The translations under genes were made by a program, and so were the position numbers. Shown here piece after piece: positions 8,420 to 15,645 of a DNA stretch of 49,057 nt (its first letter is position 1; every line of letters starts with the position of its first letter). The notes beneath the pieces are model-generated. The model did no database searches and had not been told where the DNA came from. It worked only from the letters and a program-made list of their open reading frames with translations. Source of the stretch: an uncultured Eubacteriales bacterium (GTDB lineage Bacteria > Bacillota > Clostridia > Oscillospirales > UBA644); the NCBI GenBank assembly GCA_900547165.1, contig URFZ01000016.1:1-49057 (forward strand). The letters run 5' to 3'.

Positions 8420-9562
8420 ATGGTAAATCGTTTTGTATTGAACGCAGTTTCTTATCACGGCAACGGCGCGATAAAGGAAATTCCCGGAATCGTTTCCGCC
8501 AAAGGTTTCAAAAAAGCATTTATTGCGTCCGACCCCGATCTTGTTAAATTCGGAGTTACCAAGAAGGTGACTGACCTGCTTGACGAAGCGGGCATGGCGT
8601 ATGAGGTTTATTCCGACATAAAACCCAACCCGACCATCGAAAACGTCAAGAGCGGCGTTGCGGCTTACAAAGCGTCGGGTGCGGATTACATGATAACGAT
8701 AGGCGGCGGCTCGTCGATGGATACGGGCAAGGCTATCGGTATCATTATCAACAACCCCGAATTTGAAGATGTCCGCAGTCTTGAAGGAGTTGCTCCGACC
8801 AAGAACAGAACCGTTTTCACAATAGCCGTTCCGACAACTGCGGGAACCGCCGCCGAAGCGACCATTAACTATGTAATAACCGACGTTGAACGCAAGAGAA
8901 AGTTCGTTTGCGTTGACACCAACGATATTCCCGACGTTGCGGTTGTTGACCCCGATATGATGGGTACGATGCCCAAGGGCTTGACCGCTTCGACCGGTAT
9001 GGACGCCCTGACGCACGCAATAGAGGGTTACACCACAAAAGCGGCATGGGAACTTGCCGATTGTCTGAACCTTGAAGCGATAAGACTTATCGCAAAGAGC
9101 CTGCGCGGCGCTGTCAATAATGACAAAGACGGCAGAGAGGGGATGGCTCTCGGACAGTTTGTTACCGGTATGGCATTTTCCAACGTCGGACTCGGTATCG
9201 CGCACTCCATGGCGCACACTCTCGGCGCCGTTTACGACACCCCGCACGGTGTTGCCTGCGCAATGATGCTTCCTATAGTTATGGAATATAATGCGGAGAC
9301 CACCGGTGATAAGTTCAAGTATATCGCCGAGGCTATGGGCGTGGACACCACGGGAATGGATCAGCAGGCTTACAGAAAAGCCGCCGTTGACGCAGTTCGT
9401 CAACTTTCCGTAGATGTCGGCATTCCGACCAAACTTTCGGCACTCAAAGAAGAAGATCTTGACTTCCTCGCACAGTCCGCTTATGCAGACGCTTGCCGCC
9501 CGGGTAACCCGAAAGAAACAAACGTTGAAGACCTGAAAGAACTTTTCCGCAAGTTGATGTAA
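8420..9562 (+). CDS. fucO: lactaldehyde reductase / iron-dependent 1,2-propanediol oxidoreductase
   Basis: A 380-residue group III iron-type alcohol dehydrogenase. It aligns from memory along its whole length with E. coli FucO (about 382 residues), which reduces L-lactaldehyde to 1,2-propanediol with NADH during fucose or rhamnose fermentation. Shared features are GGGSSMDTGKAIG (NAD-binding, about 94-106), PTTAGTAAEATINYVITD (about 138-155), metal ligands in MDALTHAIE (Asp and His, about 193-201) and HSMAHTLG plus the later DTPHG His. An equivalent role in disposing of reducing power is likely; strict substrate use is inferred. It is monocistronic, with its own consensus promoter and strong terminator. 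Confidence 0.88.
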   Translation: MVNRFVLNAVSYHGNGAIKEIPGIVSAKGFKKAFIASDPDLVKFGVTKKVTDLLDEAGMAYEVYSDIKPNPTIENVKSGVAAYKASGADYMITIGGGSSMDTGKAIGIIINNPEFEDVRSLEGVAPTKNRTVFTIAVPTTAGTAAEATINYVITDVERKRKFVCVDTNDIPDVAVVDPDMMGTMPKGLTASTGMDALTHAIEGYTTKAAWELADCLNLEAIRLIAKSLRGAVNNDKDGREGMALGQFVTGMAFSNVGLGIAHSMAHTLGAVYDTPHGVACAMMLPIVMEYNAETTGDKFKYIAEAMGVDTTGMDQQAYRKAAVDAVRQLSVDVGIPTKLSALKEEDLDFLAQSAYADACRPGNPKETNVEDLKELFRKLM

Positions 9563-9578
9563 TTTTTGACATGGTAAA

Positions 9579-9618
9579 CCCCGCACTTCCCAAAAGGAGT
9601 GCGGGGATTGTTTTTTTT
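9579..9618 (+). terminator. fucO terminator
   Basis: The stem CCCCGCACT / AGTGCGGGG is followed by ATTGTTTTTTTT, 17 bp after the fucO stop. Confidence 0.9.
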
Positions 9619-9642
9619 GCAGCGGTAAAAAATTAAAACATC

Positions 9643-9671
9643 TTGAAATCCGACAGAATATCTGATATACT
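9643..9671 (+). promoter_or_regulatory. promoter of the seven-helix membrane protein gene
   Basis: TTGAAA (9643-9648) and TATACT (9666-9671) are separated by 17 bp. A GGAGGG ribosome binding site follows before the ATG at 9701. Confidence 0.7.
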
Positions 9672-9700
9672 GTATTCAGTCTTGTCGGAGGGATAGATAT

Positions 9701-10489
9701 ATGACCGAAATAATCGCACGGAGAGAGTTTTCTCCGTATTATATCATTTTTGATATAGCCTTTTTGGCGGTTTTTGCGGCGTTGCTGTTGTGGAAAAAGA
9801 AATACATGACCGTGCTTGTCGGTTTTCTTGCGGGATTGCTGTATATGATTGTCGATTTCGGCATTTTTCATCTTGTATGCAACTCCCGAAGCATTTCCGA
9901 CGGTTACAGCCTGTTTTGGGTTTTGCTTTGGATGTCGATGAGTTACGGCTTTACAAATTTCGCATGGATATGGCTGTGGATTTCAAAAGACAAGCATCTT
10001 TTTGAATGGTCTTTTCTTATCCTGATGTGGTGGTTCGTCTGCCCTCTGCTTACAAAAACCTTTGCTCCCGCAAATGTTGAAAACATAGTGATTCAGCGCA
10101 CGACGGGCGAATATCACGGCTATATGGCTGCGATCCTTGTCGTGGATTACCTCGGACTTATAATCTATAATCTGTGGCAGAAAGAACGGGAAAAACGGGT
10201 GAATATCCCGTGGCTTCTTGCAATCGGAGTGCTTGTCCAGTTCGGTTGGGAAGCGGGCCTTCTTATCGGCGGCATACGCTCCGCAGGCTTTGCTCTCTCC
10301 GAAAAATTCGCTCCGCTTATCGTCAACTCTCTTCTTGAAACAAATCTCGGAATGCCCTATATATTCCTGATATTTATTGCGTATACAAGCTGTTTTACGG
10401 AACAGATGAAACGACGTTCCGCGCCGCTGTCATTGACCGAGCGCATAAGGGAAAATAACAGGGAAAGGGTAACAAAAAAGGTATCGTAA
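9701..10489 (+). CDS. polytopic membrane protein, unknown function
   Basis: A 262-residue, very hydrophobic and Trp/Tyr-rich protein with about seven predicted membrane spans, separated by short charged loops. The C-terminal tail (from about residue 238) is basic and cytoplasmic-looking (KRRSAPLSLTERIRENNRER). I recognise no transport or enzyme motif. Polar and aromatic residues inside the helices (FANFAWIW-type and FGWEAG segments) would suit a small transporter or a sensor, but this is only a guess. It is a single gene with its own promoter and a terminator overlapping the stop codon. It lies between two alcohol dehydrogenase genes, yet nothing couples it to them. Confidence 0.7.
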   Translation: MTEIIARREFSPYYIIFDIAFLAVFAALLLWKKKYMTVLVGFLAGLLYMIVDFGIFHLVCNSRSISDGYSLFWVLLWMSMSYGFTNFAWIWLWISKDKHLFEWSFLILMWWFVCPLLTKTFAPANVENIVIQRTTGEYHGYMAAILVVDYLGLIIYNLWQKEREKRVNIPWLLAIGVLVQFGWEAGLLIGGIRSAGFALSEKFAPLIVNSLLETNLGMPYIFLIFIAYTSCFTEQMKRRSAPLSLTERIRENNRERVTKKVS

Positions 10490-10508
10490 CCTTTTTGACT
10501 GTTTTTTT
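10474..10508 (+). terminator. terminator overlapping the stop codon of the membrane protein gene
   Basis: The AAAAAGGT / ACCTTTTT hairpin is followed by GACTGTTTTTTT. Confidence 0.7.
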
Positions 10509-10600
10509 ACACTGTCGAAACACCGTATGAGGCTGTGCCTGCCGTGATTTAATTGTTTTGCAGAAATTTCAAAAACCCTTTTCGGAGGGGTATTACAAAA

Positions 10601-10624
10601 ATGATAACATATATTATATCGTAA
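10601..10624 (+). CDS. possible 7-codon leader peptide
   Basis: A tiny open frame, MITYIIS, is preceded by GGAGGGG at 10585-10590 with 10 bp spacing. The frame ends inside the 5' arm of the intrinsic terminator at 10623-10651. The ribosome binding site itself lies in an imperfect hairpin (ACCCTTTT / GGAGGGGT). The arrangement looks like a leader peptide with an attenuator, but no promoter or regulated gene is obvious and it may be chance. Confidence 0.2.
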   Translation: MITYIIS

Positions 10625-10651
10625 AAAGCAAGTTCACAACTTGCTTTTTTT
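10623..10651 (+). terminator. intrinsic terminator in the intergenic region before the second adh gene
   Basis: The perfect 12-bp stem AAAAAGCAAGTT / AACTTGCTTTTT with loop CAC is followed by a T run. It lies 115 bp after the previous terminator with no ordinary gene between them, so it must end either readthrough or a short RNA. Confidence 0.8.
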
Positions 10652-10756
10652 GCGTTTATTCTGCGGAAAAATCAATGTTTGAATATTTGTTCTCCGTAAT
10701 GTGTATTTGTCTTGCAATCAGTACGGAAATGTGACGAAAATTTCGACGTTTGTAAC

Positions 10757-10826
10757 GTTATATTTTCGATTATATAACAGGTATGCAACATTCGCCTTTG
10801 TGTTTTTGAAAAAAGTATGATATAAT
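10757..10826 (+). promoter_or_regulatory. promoter and candidate operator of the second alcohol dehydrogenase gene
   Basis: TTGTGT (10798-10803), a 17-bp spacer and TATAAT (10821-10826) preceded by TGA give an extended -10 promoter. Upstream lies the inverted repeat GTTATAT-N8-ATATAAC (10757-10778), which could bind an activator or redox regulator. It is not a clear Rex box. Confidence 0.55.
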
Positions 10827-10883
10827 ACAATCAGAAAAAAAATTCCGACTATAAACAGGAATATCAAAACGGAGGCAATTGAA

Positions 10884-12107
10884 ATGGCAAGATTTACATT
10901 ACCCAGAGACGTCTATCACGGCAAAGATGCTTTGGAGGCGCTTAAAACATTTGAAGGCAAACGCGCTATTGTATGCACAGGCGGCGGAAGCATGAAACGC
11001 TTCGGCTTCCTTGACAAAGTCGTTTCTTATTTGAAAGAAGCGGGTATGGAAGTTCAACTTTTTGAAGGTATCGAACCCGACCCGTCCGTAGAAACCGTTA
11101 TGCGCGGCGCAGAGACTATGGAAAAATTCCAGCCCGACTGGATCGTTGCTATCGGCGGCGGTTCTCCGATAGATGCCGCAAAAGCGATGTGGATAAAATA
11201 CGAGTATCCCGAACTTACATTTGAAGATATGTGCAAGGTGTTCGGTATTCCCAAACTTCGCCGCAAGGCTCATTTCTGCGCTATTTCTTCGACTTCCGGC
11301 ACGGCTACCGAAGTTACCGCATTCTCTATCATAACCGATTACCACAAGGGTATCAAATATCCCATTGCGGACTTTGAGATCACTCCCGATGTGGCTATTG
11401 TTGACCCCGAACTTGCGCACACTATGCCGCAGAAACTCGTTGCTCACACCGGTATGGACGCTATGACGCACGCTGTTGAAGCATATGTTTCCACCGCAAA
11501 CTGCGATTATACCGATCCTCTCGCGATCCATGCGATTGAGATGATCATGAACGACCTTATCCCGTCTTACAACGGCGATATGGACGCCCGTGACCGTATG
11601 CACAATGCACAGTGCCTTGCAGGTATGGCATTCTCCAACGCTCTGCTCGGTATCGTTCACTCCATGGCGCACAAGACCGGTGCCGCATTTGCCGACTACG
11701 GCGCGCATATCATTCATGGCGCGGCTAACGCGATGTATCTGCCCAAGGTTATCGCATTCAACGCAAAAGACGAAACCGCAAAGAAACGTTACGGTGTTAT
11801 CGTTGACTATATGGGTATCTGCGACAAGAACGCTTCCGACGATGAAAAGGTTGCGGAACTTATCAAATACCTGCGTCATATGAACGATGAGTTGAATATT
11901 CCTCACTGCATCAAGAACTACGGCGCGGACAGCTATCCGACCGAGAACGGCTTCGTTCCCGAGAATGTATTCCTTGAGCGTCTTCCCGAAATCGCAAAGA
12001 ACGCCATTGCAGACGCCTGCACAGGCTCCAACCCCCGTCAGCCCAGCCAGGAAGAAATGGAAAAACTTCTCAAGTGCTGCTACTACGACACCGAAGTTGA
12101 TTTCTGA
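10884..12107 (+). CDS. iron-containing alcohol dehydrogenase
   Basis: A 407-residue group III metal-dependent alcohol dehydrogenase, likely NAD(P)H-linked. Motifs are GGGSPIDAAKAMW (about 94-106), the nucleotide-site segment SSTSGTATEVTAFSIITD (about 137-154), metal ligands in MDAMTHAVEAY (Asp, His), HSMAHKTG and the later HIIHGAANA. The sequence between the last two ligands is slightly longer than in fucO, typical of clostridial butanol/ethanol-type enzymes and the reductase half of AdhE. It probably reduces aldehydes to alcohols in fermentation; substrate chain length is not readable. AGGAGGC-like GGAGG precedes the ATG at 10884. The gene is distinct from fucO and only modestly similar to it. 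Confidence 0.88.
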   Translation: MARFTLPRDVYHGKDALEALKTFEGKRAIVCTGGGSMKRFGFLDKVVSYLKEAGMEVQLFEGIEPDPSVETVMRGAETMEKFQPDWIVAIGGGSPIDAAKAMWIKYEYPELTFEDMCKVFGIPKLRRKAHFCAISSTSGTATEVTAFSIITDYHKGIKYPIADFEITPDVAIVDPELAHTMPQKLVAHTGMDAMTHAVEAYVSTANCDYTDPLAIHAIEMIMNDLIPSYNGDMDARDRMHNAQCLAGMAFSNALLGIVHSMAHKTGAAFADYGAHIIHGAANAMYLPKVIAFNAKDETAKKRYGVIVDYMGICDKNASDDEKVAELIKYLRHMNDELNIPHCIKNYGADSYPTENGFVPENVFLERLPEIAKNAIADACTGSNPRQPSQEEMEKLLKCCYYDTEVDF

Positions 12108-12402
12108 TTCGTGTTCAGTAGGGGATGTTAAAAATGCCCGGACCGCAAAAAGGCTGAAAATGTATAATAAGGCAATATAAAAGAGAAGAGTATTCACACT
12201 GAACGGCAGTTTTAAACATTTTAAATTGCAAAAAGTGAAAAGTGCCTTTTTGCTATAAGCGAATCTCACCTCTCGACGTACCTATGTACGCCTTCGGGTT
12301 CGATTCACTCATTCTGAACATTTTTTCCTATCCCCGGAAGGGCTGTAAAAAAACCTACGTTTTTTTACAGCCCTATGTTTTTGATGAATTCATACAATTT
12401 GT
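12108..12402 (+). other. intergenic region with structured repeat upstream of nfnA
   Basis: No gene is evident. The region holds a small hairpin CGTAC-CTAT-GTACG near 12278-12291 enclosed by GAATC / GATTC, and then the dispersed repeat at 12303-12372. This leader-like block may include the terminator of the adh gene. Confidence 0.5.
12303..12372 (+). repeat. dispersed repeat with terminal hairpin, copy 1
   Basis: A 70-bp unit in two parts. The first is ATTCACTCATTCTGAACATT plus TTTTCCTATCC, which matches the second copy with one mismatch over 31 bp. The second is a 13-bp perfect hairpin, GGCTGTAAAAAAA / TTTTTTTACAGCC. The other copy is inverted at 48802-48869. The hairpin could act as a terminator in either direction. 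Confidence 0.8.
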
Positions 12403-12405
12403 TTG

Positions 12406-12434
12406 TTGAAAAAGCAAGTTAAAAGTGGTATTAT
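12406..12434 (+). promoter_or_regulatory. nfnAB promoter
   Basis: TTGAAA (12406-12411) and TATTAT (12429-12434) are separated by 17 bp, about 90 bp upstream of the nfnA start. Confidence 0.65.
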
Positions 12435-12522
12435 TTATACCGAAAACAGCGGCGGTTTAACCGTTGCTGTATTATCCGTGCAATATCGCAATTCTGCCGA
12501 TTTTGCGGAAAGGAATGCTTTT

Positions 12523-13377
12523 ATGTATAAAATAGTAACAAAGAAAAGCCTCAATCCCACCGTTACACTTATGGAGATAGAAGCCCCTCTTGTTGCCGCA
12601 AAGGCAAAGCCGGGACAGTTTATTATTCTCCGTGTCGATGAGGACGGCGAAAGAATTCCGCTCACCGTTGCGGGTTATGACCGTGCGCGCGGAACGATAA
12701 AAATAATTTTTCAGATTGTCGGCGCAACAACCGCAAAACTCAATCATAAAAACGAGGGTGAGTATATTCAGGACTTTGTGGGGCCCCTCGGCGTCCCCAC
12801 AAAAGTTGACGGACTGAAAAAGGTATGTATCGTCGGCGGCGGTGTCGGCTGCGCAATCGCGCTGCCCATAGCGGAAGAACTTCACGCGGCAGGCTGCGAC
12901 GTTACCGCAATTATAGGTTTCCGCTCCAAAGACCTTTTGATTCTTGAAGATGAATTTCGCGCGGCATCCGAAAAACTTGTCGTTATGACGGATGACGGTT
13001 CATACGGCCGCCAAGGCAATGTCTGCGTTCCTCTGAACGAAATGTTTGAAGCGGGCGAGAAGTTTGACGAAGTTATAACGATAGGTCCGCTTATTATGAT
13101 GAAATTCGTTGTTGCCGCAACCAAACCGACGGGGATCCCGTGCACGGTTTCCATGAACCCGATAATGATAGACGGAACGGGAATGTGCGGCGGCTGCCGT
13201 CTGACGCTTCATCGTGACGGCGAGCGCATTACCAAATTCGCTTGCGTTGACGGTCCCGATTTTAACGGTTATGAAGTTGATTTTGACGAAGCAATGTCCC
13301 GCGGCGCAATGTACCGCGATTTTGAACGCCACGCTTATGAAGAGACGTGCAATCTGTTTCGTAAGGAGGTCAAATAA
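12523..13377 (+). CDS. nfnA: NfnA, small subunit of electron-bifurcating ferredoxin-NADP+ transhydrogenase
   Basis: A 284-residue protein of the PyrK/ferredoxin-NADP reductase superfamily. An FAD-binding beta-barrel (residues 1-100, with KPGQFIILRV and RIPLTVAG) is followed by an NAD-binding domain (VCIVGGGVGCAIALPIA at about 102-118). A C-terminal [2Fe-2S] site follows, with DGTGMCGGCRLTL and a later FACVDGPDFNG. NfnA with NfnB reversibly couples NADH plus reduced ferredoxin to reduction of two NADP+, using flavin-based bifurcation. The ATG at 12523 is preferred because AAAGGAA lies upstream and the family begins MYKI; an in-frame ATG at 12403 would add 40 unrelated residues and overlap the promoter. 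The stop is 2 bp before nfnB. Confidence 0.92.
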   Translation: MYKIVTKKSLNPTVTLMEIEAPLVAAKAKPGQFIILRVDEDGERIPLTVAGYDRARGTIKIIFQIVGATTAKLNHKNEGEYIQDFVGPLGVPTKVDGLKKVCIVGGGVGCAIALPIAEELHAAGCDVTAIIGFRSKDLLILEDEFRAASEKLVVMTDDGSYGRQGNVCVPLNEMFEAGEKFDEVITIGPLIMMKFVVAATKPTGIPCTVSMNPIMIDGTGMCGGCRLTLHRDGERITKFACVDGPDFNGYEVDFDEAMSRGAMYRDFERHAYEETCNLFRKEVK

Positions 13378-13379
13378 TT

Positions 13380-14795
13380 ATGCCTAATATGAGTTTGAAA
13401 AAGAACCCGATGCCGTCGCAGGAACCCTCTGTTCGCGCGCACAATTTCGATGAAGTTGCTATGGGTTATTCGGCAGAGACGGCAGTTGATGAGGCGCTTC
13501 GCTGCCTCGGCTGCAAAAATATGCCCTGTGTTTCGGGCTGTCCCGTAAATATTCATATTCCCGAATTTATCGCAAAGGTAAAAGACGGAGATTTTGAGGG
13601 CGCATATCAGATAATTCACAAAACCTCCTCGCTTCCCGCAGTTTGCGGCAGAGTATGTCCGCAGGAGACCCAATGCGAAGCCAAATGTGTTCGCGGAATC
13701 AAAGGCGAGCCCGTCGGCATAGGCAGACTTGAACGCTTTGTTGCCGATTGGCATAACGCGCACAGCGACGTTACTCCCGAAGTCGCTCCCTCGAACGGAC
13801 ACCGTGTTGCCGTTGTCGGCTCCGGTCCCTCCGGGCTTACCTGCGCGGGAGATCTTGCGAAAAAAGGCTATAAAGTAACTGTTTTTGAAGCATTGCATAC
13901 CGCGGGCGGCGTACTTGTTTACGGTATTCCCGAATTTCGTCTGCCGAAGTCTATCGTCCGCAAAGAGGTCGATAACCTTGTTGCCATGGGCGTTGATGTC
14001 GAAACAAATGTCGTCATCGGCAAAACGCTTACCGTTGACGAACTTTTCGAGCAGGGCTTTGAAGCCGTATTTATCGGATCGGGCGCGGGACTTCCGAACT
14101 TTATGGGAATCCCCGGTGAGTCATATAAAGGCGTATACTCCGCCAATGAGTTCTTAACACGCTCCAACCTTATGAAGGCATATCGCGAAGATCCCGACAC
14201 GCCTATTATGAAAGGCGGCAAAGTAGCCGTTGTCGGCGGCGGTAATGTTGCCATGGACGCGGCTCGTACCGCTCTGCGTCTCGGCGCGGATAAAGTATAT
14301 ATTGTATATCGCCGTTCCATGGAAGAACTTCCCGCGCGTCGCGAAGAGGTGGAACACGCCGAAGAAGAGGGAATTGAGTTCCTGCTTCTGAATAACCCCG
14401 TTGAAATTCTCGGCTACGAGAACCCCGACGACCGCCGCGACCCCCGCAACGGCTTCGTAACGGGTATGAAGTGCATCAAGATGCAGCTCGGCGAACCCGA
14501 TGAGCGCGGACGCCGCCGTCCCATTCCCATAGAGGGCAGCGAGTTCGTTCTCGATGTCGATACCGTTGTCATCTCCATCGGAACGTCTCCCAACCCGCTT
14601 ATCAAGTCCACCACCGCGGGACTTGAAGTCAATAAGCGCGGAGGTATCATCGTTGAAGAAGATACCGGTGCAACAACCAAAGAAGGCGTTTACGCCGGCG
14701 GTGACGCCGTAACAGGCGCCGCGACCGTAATCTCCGCCATGGGCGCGGGCAAGACCGCAGCCAAGGCAATCGACGAGTACCTGTCGAACAAATAA
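13380..14795 (+). CDS. nfnB: NfnB, large subunit of electron-bifurcating transhydrogenase (GltD-like)
   Basis: A 471-residue flavoprotein homologous to the small subunit of glutamate synthase. The N-terminal Fe-S domain has CLGCKNMPCVSGCPVNI (about 43-59) and CGRVCPQETQCEAKCVRG (about 88-105), binding two 4Fe-4S clusters. The FAD motif VVGSGPSGLTCAG is at about 144-156 and the NADP(H) motif VVGGGNVAMDAART at about 284-297. The C-terminal GVYAGGDAVTGAATV closes the FAD site. No glutamate synthase large subunit is nearby, and pairing with nfnA settles the assignment as NfnB. The bifurcating FAD and NADPH site sit here. A GTAAGGAGG-type site within nfnA precedes the ATG, so the genes are translationally coupled. 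Confidence 0.92.
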   Translation: MPNMSLKKNPMPSQEPSVRAHNFDEVAMGYSAETAVDEALRCLGCKNMPCVSGCPVNIHIPEFIAKVKDGDFEGAYQIIHKTSSLPAVCGRVCPQETQCEAKCVRGIKGEPVGIGRLERFVADWHNAHSDVTPEVAPSNGHRVAVVGSGPSGLTCAGDLAKKGYKVTVFEALHTAGGVLVYGIPEFRLPKSIVRKEVDNLVAMGVDVETNVVIGKTLTVDELFEQGFEAVFIGSGAGLPNFMGIPGESYKGVYSANEFLTRSNLMKAYREDPDTPIMKGGKVAVVGGGNVAMDAARTALRLGADKVYIVYRRSMEELPARREEVEHAEEEGIEFLLLNNPVEILGYENPDDRRDPRNGFVTGMKCIKMQLGEPDERGRRRPIPIEGSEFVLDVDTVVISIGTSPNPLIKSTTAGLEVNKRGGIIVEEDTGATTKEGVYAGGDAVTGAATVISAMGAGKTAAKAIDEYLSNK

Positions 14796-14814
14796 TTATT
14801 TATCAAAACACAAC

Positions 14815-14852
14815 GCAAGGGGCTGAAAAATCAGCTCCTTGCAGTTTTTATA
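14815..14852 (+). terminator. nfnAB terminator
   Basis: The stem GCAAGG-GCTGA / TCAGC-CCTTGC (14815-14842) is followed by AGTTTTTA. The remaining 14853-14976 holds nothing I can name. Confidence 0.85.
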
Positions 14853-14976
14853 TGCACTTTAAATCAATATTTGCATCGTTTTTTGTAAAATTGCCTTGTG
14901 TCACAAAATGATTAAGGTTTAGTGTAGCACCGAACCTGAAATATATACATTCCAAACCGTCCTGATTTTTTTAAGA

Positions 14977-15234
14977 TTAAATATTGCCCAAGCAATCAAG
15001 CGAAAGCATCTCTTTTGCCATGGTATCACAAAGCGTTTTGTCGATTGATTCGTTAAACATTTCGAAAAACACAGCATGAAAAATCTCGGCAATTTCAATT
15101 TCGGTCATGGTATTTCGGATTCGCGCAAAAATCATCTCAACTTCCGAATCGTATTCATCCGTCGGGCAGTGCACCGCAAGCAGCCCCATCGGGTCGGCTT
15201 TATCAACAACGGACTTTATAATATCTTTGGTCAT
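14977..15234 (-). CDS. DUF1871-like small protein
   Basis: An 85-residue acidic protein. It has the layout of DUF1871 proteins: an N-terminal helix, DPMGLL (about 14-19), the acidic DEYDSEVEMIFARI (about 26-39), and then a helix ending EIAEIFHAVFFEMF. Function of the family is unknown. The start is ATG at 15234 (MTKDII), which has GGAGG upstream; a longer frame from 15375 would run through the promoter. It is monocistronic, leftward, with a good promoter. The AT content resembles nearby chromosomal genes. Confidence 0.65.
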   Translation of the reverse strand: MTKDIIKSVVDKADPMGLLAVHCPTDEYDSEVEMIFARIRNTMTEIEIAEIFHAVFFEMFNESIDKTLCDTMAKEMLSLDCLGNI

Positions 15235-15271
15235 TTGCGCGCCTCCGTTCAAGATGCTTTTTTCTGCCTTC

Positions 15272-15300
15272 AGTATAGCATAAAACCGCTTGAAAGTCAA
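15272..15300 (-). promoter_or_regulatory. promoter for the DUF1871-like gene
   Basis: On the minus strand, TTGACT (15295-15300) and TATACT (15272-15277) are separated by 17 bp, about 37 bp before the start codon. Confidence 0.8.
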
Positions 15301-15410
15301 CTCATTCACAGCGCAAAGTCTGATGCGCAGCGGACAAAAAACAGGCGTAACATCCCTCTCCGCAGCTAAAAACATACGACAAAGTTATGCAACAAATTCC
15401 GCAAGCGTCG

Positions 15411-15439
15411 TTGACATTCGATATGACATCTGTTATAAT
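15411..15439 (+). promoter_or_regulatory. promoter of the hsd operon
   Basis: A perfect TTGACA (15411-15416), 17-bp spacer and TATAAT (15434-15439). It creates a leader of about 200 nt before hsdM that contains a small open frame. Confidence 0.85.
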
Positions 15440-15505
15440 AATACTGAATATCAACATAAAAACTTTTAGCGAAACTCTTAACAAGGGCAAACCCCTGCCG
15501 AGACT

Positions 15506-15601
15506 ATGAACCGCAACTGGCTCATCTTTCATACCCTTGCCCCGGAAGTGGCAATCGAGAATCTGAAAGAGATTCATAGGCAGAGGAACGGAGAATCATA
15601 A
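15506..15601 (+). CDS. possible 31-residue small protein in the hsd leader
   Basis: This frame starts with ATG at 15506 (MNRNWLIFHTLAPEV...) and ends with TAA at 15599. It lies entirely in the leader between the hsd promoter and hsdM. There is no strong ribosome binding site, only GCCGAGA-like purines. The leader also has a long-range complementarity, CAAGGG (15482-15487) with CCCTTG near 15554-15559, so it may be structured RNA rather than coding. Function is unknown. Confidence 0.3.
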   Translation: MNRNWLIFHTLAPEVAIENLKEIHRQRNGES

Positions 15602-15645
15602 ATTAGGCGCATAAAACAAAAGCAATATTATCGGAGGACAAAACC

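Noticed and set aside
8327..9871. Long open frame on the minus strand opposite fucO
   Set aside because: It is an antisense shadow of fucO. The plus frame has a perfect promoter, ribosome binding site, terminator and full FucO similarity.
10736..10778. A Rex redox-repressor site before the second alcohol dehydrogenase
   Set aside because: The inverted repeat GTTATAT-N8-ATATAAC does not match the TTGTTAA-type Rex consensus; it is kept only as a generic candidate operator.
10899..12269. Long minus-strand frame opposite the second alcohol dehydrogenase
   Set aside because: A mirror of codon bias in the dehydrogenase gene; the translated text has no domain features.
13380..14795. Glutamate synthase small subunit (gltD)
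   Set aside because: No large subunit is present. The gene is coupled to an nfnA-type partner with a [2Fe-2S] site, which defines NfnB.
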